A DNA stretch of 23,525 nt from an uncultured Sulfitobacter sp. (GTDB lineage Bacteria > Pseudomonadota > Alphaproteobacteria > Rhodobacterales > Rhodobacteraceae): contig CALAIJ010000163.1 of assembly GCA_937923365.1 (NCBI GenBank), forward strand, positions 1 through 23,525, in the 5' to 3' direction. Under the pieces are notes generated by a model. That model worked only from the letters and a program-made list of their open reading frames with translations. It was not told where the DNA came from and searched no databases. Within the stretch, counting starts at the first letter, position 1; each line of letters opens with the position of its first letter. A program made the position numbers and the translations under genes. Below are positions 15,445 through 22,113 of the stretch, piece after piece.

Positions 15445-15595
15445 TGCCCTTTCGGGAGGATCCTATGGATGCGTATGTCGGGCGACGCGCTTTTTCCTGC
15501 GCAAATTGGAAGATGCAATTGGGGTGTAGGGCGCTGCCCTTTCGGGAGCATCCTGTGGATGCCCCTGTCGGGCGACGCGCTTTTTGCAGCGCAAA
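15445..15595. repeat. Two imperfect direct repeats with a 90-nt period
   Basis: Positions 15445-15505 and 15535-15595 match at 54 of 61 sites by eye, exactly 90 nt apart. Each copy contains CCC-TTTC-GGG, a GGATCC or GCATCC / GGATGC inverted pair, GTCGGGCGACGCGC and a TTTTT run, so each can fold into several short stems. The second copy ends in a perfect palindrome, GCGCTTTTTGC/GCAAAAAGCGC (15577-15587 and 15591-15601). They fill most of the gap between ypfJ and the SRP RNA. On the minus strand they lie directly downstream of that RNA. They could be a Roseobacter dispersed repeat or part of an RNA. Confidence 0.75.
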
Positions 15596-15615
15596 AAGCG
15601 CTTGGGTGAGAGATT

Positions 15616-15708
15616 GATAACGACCCAAGCGGGACTCGTTGTGGCTGCTGCCTTCCGGCTCTGACCAGGTTGGCGAGGCGCCTGCCCGCACCAACCTCTC
15701 GAGGGTCA
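15616..15708 (-). ncRNA. ffs: Signal recognition particle RNA (4.5S type)
   Basis: On the minus strand the diagnostic domain IV sequence GGTCAG-AGCCGGAAGGCAGCAGCC is present (about 15668-15645), matching the Ffh-binding hairpin with its GGAA tetraloop. Flanking segments pair as expected: CTCG/CGAG, GCGGG/CCCGC, and GACCC (15707-15703) with GGGTC (15626-15622), which set approximate ends and a length near 90 nt. It forms the ribonucleoprotein with Ffh that targets membrane proteins. A promoter-like TTGCAT - 16 nt - TTATAT lies just upstream. Exact ends are uncertain by several bases. Confidence 0.93.
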
Positions 15709-15735
15709 TATAAGTGCCAATTGCGGCCTATGCAA
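15708..15735 (-). promoter_or_regulatory. Promoter of the SRP RNA
   Basis: Minus-strand TTGCAT (15735-15730) and TTATAT (15713-15708) are separated by 16 nt. The -10 is immediately before the predicted RNA 5' end, so the true start may be a few bases inside the drawn RNA. The -35 lies just beyond the 3' end of the CpdB-like gene (stop at 15739). Confidence 0.45.
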
Positions 15736-15738
15736 GCG

Positions 15739-17574
15739 TCAGAGCGTGAGGGCAACCCGAAGAAATCCCGAGGCATCCAGGCCAAGCGTACGGGGGGACA
15801 GATGGGCAATTGCATCCAGATGATCCGCCGCCTGCGGTGCCGTGGGCAGCAGCGCAGTGACGCCGCCACAGGGCGCAAATGTCCACGGGACGGGGCGGGG
15901 CTGCGCGGGCTTGTGCAAGGCCTCGACAACGGCGCTTTCGCTGGTGCAGGGCAGGCGCAGATAGATGTCGTGGTTCGCGGTGCGCTCAAACCCTGCGCCA
16001 CCTGCTGCGCGAAACTGGTCTGTTGCCAGTAAAAAGCGGTCATCAGCCCCCACGAGCCGCCCTTCATGGCGTAGCCCTTCGATGCGCGATCCTTCGGGTT
16101 TGGTGGGATCAATCTGGTAGGTGAGCCCGTAAAGCGCTTCGAAATTGAACCCCGGCACTTCGGTCTTGAGAAGATTTGCAGGCGGCGTGCCTTTGGACAA
16201 CAGGTCAAAGACCCCTGCTGCATGTTCGGCGCGGCGGCGCAGGGCGGCACCGGTCACTTCGATCACCCAAATCTGGTTGTTGTGCGGGTTGAGGCCGGCC
16301 AGATGGCGACGCTGCACCTCGCCCTTGGGAATGGTCAGATAGTTATCGGGCCCGTCCCTGCCGCCCGTCGTATGCGCCGTGGCTGCCACCAGCAAAGGCA
16401 GGTCGGACGGACACTCCCGCATCGCGGCACGCACGGTCAGTTCCGCCGCTTGTGCACAAAGTGCGCCGATCCCTGAAGGGGCTGCCAATGCAAAGTAATT
16501 GTTCAACTCTGTCGTGATGCGGCCTACAGGTTGGGTCAGATGTTTGCGCACGATGGCATGGGCAGGGGCTACGGCGGCCAGCACGTTCGGATGGCGTGGT
16601 GTCTGGGCGGTGTTCTGGCGCAAACTGCTGACATGGCCGATCACCGACCATTTGCCGCTTGATCCCTGGCGCAAGGTCAGGTCAAGCACACCAAGATCTG
16701 ATCCCCCATGCCCCGGCATGATGGTGGGCACTTGCATCAACGTGCCGGTTTGCGGCGCAACACCTGCGACGCTCTTGTGACCATATCCCGGAAACCGTTG
16801 ATGGGTGTGACCCGCAATCAGCGCATCAACGCCGGGCACTTTGGCCAGTTCAAGCGCGCTTTCCCCAGAGGAATGGTCGGGTGCCGCGATCCCCATATGG
16901 GCAAGGACAACGACCAGTTCGGCCCCCTGATCACGCAGGGCGGGGATGGCTTTGCGCAGGCAATCCGCCGCATTGGTGATGCGGGTTTTCCCGCCAAGCC
17001 GGTGCTTGTTCCAAATCGCCGTCAGGGTCGGCATGACAGAGACCAGACCAATCCGAAGCGTTGTTGGCCCCTCCGAAGACGTGGGCAAGGCGCAGTCGAT
17101 CAACGCGGTCTTTTTTATGGCCGGAAGATTTGCGTTGTGCAGGTTGCTGGCAAGTACGGGCATCTTCAGATGGCCAATGACCGCATCAAGATAAGGCAGA
17201 CCAAAATCCAGATCATGGTTGCCCAGGCCGACGGCATCATACCGCAACTGGTTGATGCAGGCGATGGCCGGGTGCGTCGCCGCGACCGGCATCTGTGCAA
17301 GTTGCCCGGCAAGCGGAGAGCCCTCCAGTAAATCCCCGTTATCAAGCAGTATGCAGGCGCGATGCTGTGCGGCCGCCTCTGCGCGCGCCGCATCGATCAG
17401 GCTGGCGATGCCTGCAAGGCCGGGCCGCGCTGTTGGCCTGTCGGTGACATAATCATAGCCTGTCAGTTGCATGTGCAGATCGGTTGTGGCCAGAACGCGC
17501 AGGTGGGCTGTGGGTGCCACTCTTGCAGCTCCTGCCTGTTCCGATTTTCCGATGTGACCCGCTGACCCTGTCAT
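15739..17574 (-). CDS. cpdB: 2',3'-cyclic-nucleotide 2'-phosphodiesterase/3'-nucleotidase-like protein
   Basis: A 611-residue member of the 5'-nucleotidase/CpdB family with an N-terminal metallophosphatase domain and a C-terminal substrate-binding domain. Metal ligands are visible in TTDLHMQ (Asp32, His34), DNGDLLEG (Asp81), GLGNHD (Asn119, His120), LAHMG (His226) and GHTH (255-258). The C-terminal half carries NYFALAAPSGIGAL and FEALYGLTYQID, typical of CpdB. It should hydrolyse 2',3'-cyclic nucleotides and 3'-nucleotides. Unlike enterobacterial CpdB, no signal peptide is visible after the ATG at 17574 (AGGG five bases upstream), so it may be cytoplasmic. A longer frame back to 17907 runs antisense through nudC and is not credible. 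Confidence 0.87.
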   Translation of the reverse strand: MTGSAGHIGKSEQAGAARVAPTAHLRVLATTDLHMQLTGYDYVTDRPTARPGLAGIASLIDAARAEAAAQHRACILLDNGDLLEGSPLAGQLAQMPVAATHPAIACINQLRYDAVGLGNHDLDFGLPYLDAVIGHLKMPVLASNLHNANLPAIKKTALIDCALPTSSEGPTTLRIGLVSVMPTLTAIWNKHRLGGKTRITNAADCLRKAIPALRDQGAELVVVLAHMGIAAPDHSSGESALELAKVPGVDALIAGHTHQRFPGYGHKSVAGVAPQTGTLMQVPTIMPGHGGSDLGVLDLTLRQGSSGKWSVIGHVSSLRQNTAQTPRHPNVLAAVAPAHAIVRKHLTQPVGRITTELNNYFALAAPSGIGALCAQAAELTVRAAMRECPSDLPLLVAATAHTTGGRDGPDNYLTIPKGEVQRRHLAGLNPHNNQIWVIEVTGAALRRRAEHAAGVFDLLSKGTPPANLLKTEVPGFNFEALYGLTYQIDPTKPEGSRIEGLRHEGRLVGADDRFLLATDQFRAAGGAGFERTANHDIYLRLPCTSESAVVEALHKPAQPRPVPWTFAPCGGVTALLPTAPQAADHLDAIAHLSPRTLGLDASGFLRVALTL

Positions 17575-17613
17575 GAAGCCCTGCTTCGTGTGAGGAAATG
17601 CAATTCTAGATTG

Positions 17614-17628
17614 CTGATACTCGATCAG
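17614..17628. promoter_or_regulatory. Inverted repeat in the cpdB-nudC divergent region
   Basis: CTGAT (17614-17618) and ATCAG (17624-17628) flank five bases in the 161-nt divergent intergenic region. The half-sites recall FNR/CRP-type boxes but the 5-nt gap does not fit FNR (4 nt). It may be an operator for an unidentified regulator. Confidence 0.25.
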
Positions 17629-17735
17629 ATTAACCTTTAACGTGCAACAATTTTCCCTACCTGCCGCTACGGCAACAGCGTGGACACTTTTGAACTGTGC
17701 TGCAATACCAACACCATCATTCGATGGGGGGCAAA

Positions 17736-18704
17736 ATGAAGCACGCAGAGCAGGTGACATTTGGCGGATCGGCGTTGGACCGTGCGGGGGAACTGCGCGG
17801 GAACGCCGAAGGAGTTGCCGCCGCCATGCAACATCAAGACGCGCGCGCGGTCGTGTTCTGGCGCGGCAAGCCGCTGATCGCGCGCACCCGCCCCGCGCAT
17901 CTGGCACGTCTGCCGATGGATCATCCGGTGCTTGGTGCCACGTCGCTCCCGCCTATTCTGTTGGGCCGCGAGGATGGCGCGCCGCGCTTTGCCTACGACA
18001 TCTCAGAATGGACGCCCGACGGGCTTGATGCCGATCAGCTGGGCGCTTTTCTGGACCCCAGCGAACAGCACCATCCCGCGCTGCCAGATGACCATGTCTT
18101 TGCAGAGCTGCGCCGCGTGATGACCTGGCTCAATCCGCGCGATGCGGAGCTTGCAGCCTCGGGCAAGGCGGTCTTTGGCTGGCACGCCGCGCATGGCTTT
18201 TGTGCCAAGTGCGGTGCGGTAAGCGTCATGGCCAGCGCAGGCTGGCAGCGGAATTGCACGGCCTGCGGGGCCTCTCATTTTCCGCGCACCGATCCGGTTG
18301 TGATCATGCTTATCACTCACGGTAATTCGGTGCTGATGGGGCGTTCGCCGGGATGGCCCGAGGGCATGTACTCCCTGCTTGCGGGCTTTGTAGAGCCCGG
18401 AGAGACGCTAGAAGCCGCCGTGCGCCGCGAGGTTTTCGAGGAGGCAGGGGTGACAGTCGGGCAGGTTAACTATCTTTCCAGTCAGCCATGGCCCTTTCCC
18501 GCTTCGTTAATGTTTGGCTGCGAAGGTGAGGCGACAAGCCGGGACATCACCATTGATCCGGTCGAGATCGAGGATGCTCTATGGGTCACCAGAGAAGACA
18601 TGATGGAGATTTTTGCAGGCAATCACCCAACGATTCTGCCGGCACGCAAAGGGGCTATTGCGCACTTTTTGCTCGAGAACTGGCTTGCGGATACGCTGGA
18701 TTGA
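17736..18704 (+). CDS. nudC: NAD+ diphosphatase NudC
   Basis: Nudix hydrolase that splits NAD(H) into NMN(H) and AMP and, in E. coli, removes NAD caps from RNA 5' ends. The 322-residue protein has the NudC layout: an N-terminal domain, a four-cysteine zinc ribbon (Cys156, 159, 174, 177), the Nudix box at residues 217-239 with its REVFEEAG core, and the NudC-specific SQPWPFPASLM (249-259) that separates it from other Nudix proteins. The ATG at 17736 follows GGGGGG; an in-frame ATG at 17724 lacks a Shine-Dalgarno. It is divergent from the CpdB-like gene and followed by a CtrA-type box. Confidence 0.95.
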   Translation: MKHAEQVTFGGSALDRAGELRGNAEGVAAAMQHQDARAVVFWRGKPLIARTRPAHLARLPMDHPVLGATSLPPILLGREDGAPRFAYDISEWTPDGLDADQLGAFLDPSEQHHPALPDDHVFAELRRVMTWLNPRDAELAASGKAVFGWHAAHGFCAKCGAVSVMASAGWQRNCTACGASHFPRTDPVVIMLITHGNSVLMGRSPGWPEGMYSLLAGFVEPGETLEAAVRREVFEEAGVTVGQVNYLSSQPWPFPASLMFGCEGEATSRDITIDPVEIEDALWVTREDMMEIFAGNHPTILPARKGAIAHFLLENWLADTLD

Positions 18705-18716
18705 GGCAACACTCAT

Positions 18717-18732
18717 TTAACAAATAGTTAAC
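18717..18732. promoter_or_regulatory. CtrA-type binding site
   Basis: TTAA (18717-18720), seven bases, then TTAAC (18728-18732) is an exact match to the full CtrA consensus TTAA-N7-TTAAC. It lies in the 89-nt gap after nudC, 62 nt before the SRPBCC start, a position suited to activation or repression of that gene. The surrounding sequence is A+T-rich against a G+C-rich background. Confidence 0.6.
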
Positions 18733-18793
18733 ACCGAAACGCCGTCTTTCATCGCTAGGCGTGGATGAAGGTCAGGTGAAGAGGGGCAGTGCA

Positions 18794-19261
18794 ATGAAAT
18801 TTTCTACGAAAGAAGACATCGAAGCGCCCATCGAGGCCGTGTTCGAGATGCTGTGCGACTTCGAAAGCTTTGAGCGGTCCGCCATGCGGCGGGGCGCAGA
18901 AGTGCAGCGTTTGGACGATATGCGCGCGCCCGGGGTTGGCATGTCATGGGCCGCTGTGTTCGACTTGCGGGGCAAACGCCGCGAGATCGAGATCGAGATG
19001 GTCACGTTCGACAAGCCCAACGAGATGGTCATCGAAAGCACCTCTCCGGGGTTGATCGGTCAGATGAGTTTTGAACTGATGGCGCTGTCGCGCAGTCGCA
19101 CCCGCGTTCAGGTGGAGCTTGAGGTCAAGCCGCTGAACCTGTCGGCACGGCTTTTGGTGCAGTCGATGAAGCTGGCCAAGGCCTCGCTGACGCGCAAGTA
19201 CAAACAGCGGATCAGCGAATACGCCAAAGGCATGGAAGAACGTCATAGCCGTACCGCCTGA
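18794..19261 (+). CDS. SRPBCC (START/Bet v1-like) family protein
   Basis: A 155-residue protein with the polyketide-cyclase/dehydrase-like helix-grip fold: an N-terminal strand MKFSTKEDIEAPIEAVFEML, a central WAAVFDLRGKRREIEIEM sheet and a long C-terminal helix after LEVKPLNLSARLLVQSMK. Such proteins form a cavity for a hydrophobic ligand; no ligand or partner can be named here. The start at ATG 18794 follows AGGGG; a frame start at 18761 lacks a good ribosome-binding site. The gene stands alone, converges with the aminotransferase 18 nt away and sits behind a CtrA-type box, hinting at cell-cycle or developmental control. Confidence 0.8.
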   Translation: MKFSTKEDIEAPIEAVFEMLCDFESFERSAMRRGAEVQRLDDMRAPGVGMSWAAVFDLRGKRREIEIEMVTFDKPNEMVIESTSPGLIGQMSFELMALSRSRTRVQVELEVKPLNLSARLLVQSMKLAKASLTRKYKQRISEYAKGMEERHSRTA

Positions 19262-19279
19262 GGGGGATGTCCCCGACCT

Positions 19280-20413
19280 TCAGCGGTTGCGCATGATGTG
19301 CGCGTCCATCGCCGCAATGCCTGCGTCCAGTCCTGTGCGGCCAAAACCCAACCGGAAACGGTCCGTTGGTGTCGGACCCAATTCAGAGCTGTAGATCGTG
19401 CTGGGCAGCAATAGAACGCTTGCGTCTTCGACCAGCGAATTGGCGAAAGCCTCGACGCCCTCGGGGCCCTTGTAGCGCGGGAAAGCCATGCAAGACCCGT
19501 CAGGCCGCTGCCACTCGAAAAGGTCAGGGTAGCGGGCAAAGAAAGCATCCCATTTCGGCAGATTCTCGTCCACGATGGCGCAATTGCGGGCAAGGATCTT
19601 TTCGCGGTGGAGTAGCGCAATCTTGGCCAGCCGCTCGGACGGGCCAGAGTTGCAGATGGACAGGTAGTGCTTCATCCGCTCCATCCGAGATAGCACATCA
19701 CGGACCTGACAGGCGATCCAGCCGATGCGCAATCCCGGCAGGCCGTAGGATTTGGACATCACCCCCAAGGACAGACCGCGTTCATAGATATCGGCAACAA
19801 ACGGCAGATGCGCCGCGCCCGTAGGGCCCAGCCCGTTAAAAATCTCGTCATGCAGGATGTAGATGCCATGATGGCGGCACAGATCAATCAGCGCATGATA
19901 GCGGTCCAGCGGCAGAATGGTCCCAGTGGGGTTATGCGGAAAGTTGATCGTGACCAGCCGCGTGTTGGGCCGGATCGCGGCCTTGATGCGGTCGATGTCC
20001 AATGACCAGTTGTCATTCGGGTCCAAAGGCACGCCCGTTGCCTCGCAAATCGCCAAGGGCAGGCTTTCGTGCGACTGGTAGTTGGGCGTCACCACAATGG
20101 CATGGCTGTCCGCGTCGAGGATCACATTGTTGGCCGCAAAGATACCTTCGCTGGCGCCTGCGAAACACAGGATATTGTCCGCAGGCTGGTCGGCATAGGT
20201 TTGCGCTATGGTGGCGCGCAGGTCCGGCGCGCCGAAGGTTTCGGTATATCCCAGCCACATGCTGTCATATTCTTCGCGTTCCTCCGGCGTGGCCATGGCC
20301 AGCAAATCGCGCAGAGACATGGCTTCGGCATCCGAAGCGGTCATATGATAACGGGCGGAGAATTCCCATTTGGCGAAATGGGTCTCGAGGCGGAAGTCGG
20401 GTAGGGTGGGCAT
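19280..20413 (-). CDS. Class I/II pyridoxal-phosphate aminotransferase
   Basis: Fold-type I aminotransferase of 377 residues. The PLP lysine is Lys221 in MSKSYGLPGLRIGW, with the conserved Arg229 after it. HNPTG (160-164) gives the ring-stacking Asn161, and HDEIF (188-192) the PLP-nitrogen Asp189. It probably transfers amino groups between an amino acid and a keto acid; the substrate is not clear. It lies 70 nt downstream of pheA on the same strand, so a role in phenylalanine/tyrosine transamination is an attractive inference only. An AGGAG Shine-Dalgarno precedes ATG 20413. GGGG/CCCC at 19263-19274 in the short gap to the convergent SRPBCC gene could be a weak terminator. Confidence 0.88.
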   Translation of the reverse strand: MPTLPDFRLETHFAKWEFSARYHMTASDAEAMSLRDLLAMATPEEREEYDSMWLGYTETFGAPDLRATIAQTYADQPADNILCFAGASEGIFAANNVILDADSHAIVVTPNYQSHESLPLAICEATGVPLDPNDNWSLDIDRIKAAIRPNTRLVTINFPHNPTGTILPLDRYHALIDLCRHHGIYILHDEIFNGLGPTGAAHLPFVADIYERGLSLGVMSKSYGLPGLRIGWIACQVRDVLSRMERMKHYLSICNSGPSERLAKIALLHREKILARNCAIVDENLPKWDAFFARYPDLFEWQRPDGSCMAFPRYKGPEGVEAFANSLVEDASVLLLPSTIYSSELGPTPTDRFRLGFGRTGLDAGIAAMDAHIMRNR

Positions 20414-20435
20414 GACGTTTCTCCTGACGGTGGCG

Positions 20436-20478
20436 CGTTTTCTTTGAAAGAAAACGGTCGGGATTTTTCGAAAATTCC
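20436..20478. repeat. Two AT-rich inverted repeats between pheA and the aminotransferase
   Basis: CGTTTTCTTT (20436-20445) and AAAGAAAACG (20447-20456) form a nearly loopless perfect palindrome. Beside it, GGATTTTTC/GAAAATTCC (20461-20478) is a second one with a single mismatch. They fill most of the 70-nt gap. As mRNA they could form a processing or attenuation structure before the aminotransferase, or be a dispersed Roseobacter repeat. Confidence 0.5.
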
Positions 20479-20483
20479 GGCGA

Positions 20484-21326
20484 CTAGCCGCGATCGGTGC
20501 TGGAGGGATAGACCCCCAGAACTTTCAGCATGTTGGTGAAATAGCCAAGCTCTTCCATCGCGCGGGCCACATCCGGATCATCGGGATGACCTTCGATGTC
20601 GGCGTAGAACTGGGTCGCGGTAAAGGACCCGCCCACCATATAGCTTTCCAGCTTGGTCATGTTGACGCCATTGGTCGCAAAGCCGCCCATTGCTTTGTAA
20701 AGGGCTGCGGGGATGTTGCGCACTTCAAAAACGAAAGTGGTGATCATCGTCTTGCCACGGCGCGACTGATCGATGTCGCGCGACATCAGCAAAAAGCGCG
20801 TGGTGTTGTGGTCCAGATCCTCGATATCGCGGGCCAGCACGGTCAGGCCGTTGATGTCGGCTGCAACCTCCGGCGCGAGCACACCTTCAAGCGAGCCTTC
20901 TGCCTGAGCCAGATCAGCCGCCGCACCAGCACTGTCGGCGGCGGCCTCCGAGGTGATGCCATGCGCATCCAGAAAGCTGCGCGCTTGCGGCAACAGCACC
21001 AGATGGGCGCGGACATGTTTGATGTCCGACAATGCCACACCGGGCCGCGCCATCAGCGCGATGCGCACGCGCACAAATGCCTCGTCGATGATGTGCAGCC
21101 CGCTTTCGGGCAGCAGGCGGTGAATGTCGGCCACGCGGCCATAGGTCGTGTTCTCGACAGGCAGCATCGCCAGATCGGCGCGGCCTTCGGCCATGGCGCG
21201 AAAAACACCCTCAAAGGTGTCGCAGGGCACGGGAATCATGTCGGGCCGTGCGTTCAGCGAAGCCTGATGCGAATAGGAGCCAAGCGCCCCTTGAAAGGCG
21301 ATGCGCGGGGGTGTTTGGGCCGACAT
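20484..21326 (-). CDS. pheA: Prephenate dehydratase
   Basis: Monofunctional prephenate dehydratase that makes phenylpyruvate in phenylalanine synthesis. The 280-residue protein has the N-terminal FQGALGSYSHQA (11-22), the PVENTTYGRVADIHRLL block (56-72) and the catalytic NTTRFLLM (174-181). It ends with an ACT domain beginning near residue 200, with PAALYKAMGGFATNGVNMTKLES for phenylalanine feedback. No chorismate mutase domain is present. AAAGGAG precedes the ATG at 21326. It heads a two-gene unit with the aminotransferase and is divergent from the cytochrome c gene. Confidence 0.95.
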   Translation of the reverse strand: MSAQTPPRIAFQGALGSYSHQASLNARPDMIPVPCDTFEGVFRAMAEGRADLAMLPVENTTYGRVADIHRLLPESGLHIIDEAFVRVRIALMARPGVALSDIKHVRAHLVLLPQARSFLDAHGITSEAAADSAGAAADLAQAEGSLEGVLAPEVAADINGLTVLARDIEDLDHNTTRFLLMSRDIDQSRRGKTMITTFVFEVRNIPAALYKAMGGFATNGVNMTKLESYMVGGSFTATQFYADIEGHPDDPDVARAMEELGYFTNMLKVLGVYPSSTDRG

Positions 21327-21384
21327 ATGCGCACTCCTTTGAAAAATGCTGCTAAAAGGGTCGTTTCGTCGCGGTAACTACACC

Positions 21385-21413
21385 TTGCCCCGCGTAAGGG
21401 AAAGCAATAGTAA
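21385..21413 (+). promoter_or_regulatory. Possible promoter of the cytochrome c gene
   Basis: TTGCCC (21385-21390) and TAGTAA (21408-21413) are 17 nt apart in the divergent pheA-cytochrome gap; transcription would start about 34 nt before the ATG. The -10 matches the consensus only partly. Confidence 0.3.
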
Positions 21414-21453
21414 CGCAGCCGAAACCAACCCATTTAAGTAGTGGACCCTGCCC

Positions 21454-21954
21454 ATGCTCGACACAATGACATTGACCAAGATTGCCGGCGGCCTTTTCGG
21501 CGCATGGCTGGTGCTTCTTCTGGGCAAATGGGCCGGTGAAGAGATTTACCACGCCGAGTCGCACGGAGAGCAATCCTACACCATCGAAGTCGCCGAAGCC
21601 GAAGCGGAAGAAGCCGAAGAGATCGATATGGAAACCCTGATGGCCGAAGCGGACATCGACAAGGGTGCCAAGGTCTTCAAGAAGTGCTCTGCCTGCCACA
21701 AAGTCGAAGATGGCGCCAACGCCACAGGCCCGCACCTTTACGGTATTGTCGGTCGTGACATCGCGGCTGTTGGTGATTTCGGCTACTCCGGCGCGCTGAC
21801 GGCAATCGATGGCGATTGGACTGTCGAAGAGCTTTCCGCCTTCCTTGAAAAGCCCAGCAGCTATGCCGCGGGTACGACAATGGGCTTTGCGGGCCTCAAA
21901 AAGCCTGCCGACCGCGCCAACGTTATCGCCTATCTTGACAGCATCGACGACTGA
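21454..21954 (+). CDS. Membrane-anchored cytochrome c (c-y / c552 type)
   Basis: A 166-residue electron carrier with an uncleaved N-terminal anchor (residues 7-25), an acidic flexible linker rich in Glu/Ala (44-66) and a class I cytochrome c domain. Heme attaches at CSACH (Cys78, Cys81, His82) and the distal ligand is Met143 in GTTMGFAGL. This layout matches cytochrome c-y of Rhodobacter and c552 (CycM) of Paracoccus, which shuttles electrons from the bc1 complex to terminal oxidases on the periplasmic face. The Shine-Dalgarno is poor. The gene is monocistronic, ended by a strong terminator. Confidence 0.93.
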   Translation: MLDTMTLTKIAGGLFGAWLVLLLGKWAGEEIYHAESHGEQSYTIEVAEAEAEEAEEIDMETLMAEADIDKGAKVFKKCSACHKVEDGANATGPHLYGIVGRDIAAVGDFGYSGALTAIDGDWTVEELSAFLEKPSSYAAGTTMGFAGLKKPADRANVIAYLDSIDD

Positions 21955-21975
21955 TCAATCCTGCAAGGGAACGTC

Positions 21976-22002
21976 AAAGGCCACCTTCGGGTGGCCTTTT
22001 TT
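21976..22002 (+). terminator. Intrinsic terminator after the cytochrome c gene
   Basis: AAAGGCCACC (21976-21985) pairs with GGTGGCCTTT (21990-21999) across a TTCG tetraloop and runs into six T in total (21997-22002). A classic intrinsic terminator. Confidence 0.95.
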
Positions 22003-22113
22003 GTGCGCAAATCCGCAGTTTCACCAAAGATAACATATTCGCAACTTGCCCCTTGGCCTGACACCCCGTTAGCTTACATCCTCAGGAAGACCTGACGTGA
22101 CAAAGGATAGTGC

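Noticed and set aside
15445..15601. CRISPR-like repeats
   Set aside because: Only two copies, more than 60 nt long, spacer of 29 nt, with no cas genes; this does not fit a CRISPR array.
15402..16250. Minus-strand frame of 282 codons carrying a repeated SPD..IHR.LPKGQ peptide
   Set aside because: It runs through the 90-nt repeats, the SRP RNA and the 3' part of the CpdB-like gene in a different frame; the peptide repeat only reflects the DNA repeat.
17614..17628. FNR box
   Set aside because: The half-sites are CTGAT/ATCAG with five bases between; FNR needs TTGAT-N4-ATCAA.
17575..17907. Extended N terminus for the CpdB-like protein
   Set aside because: The extra 111 residues are antisense to nudC and the intergenic region and contain no export signal.
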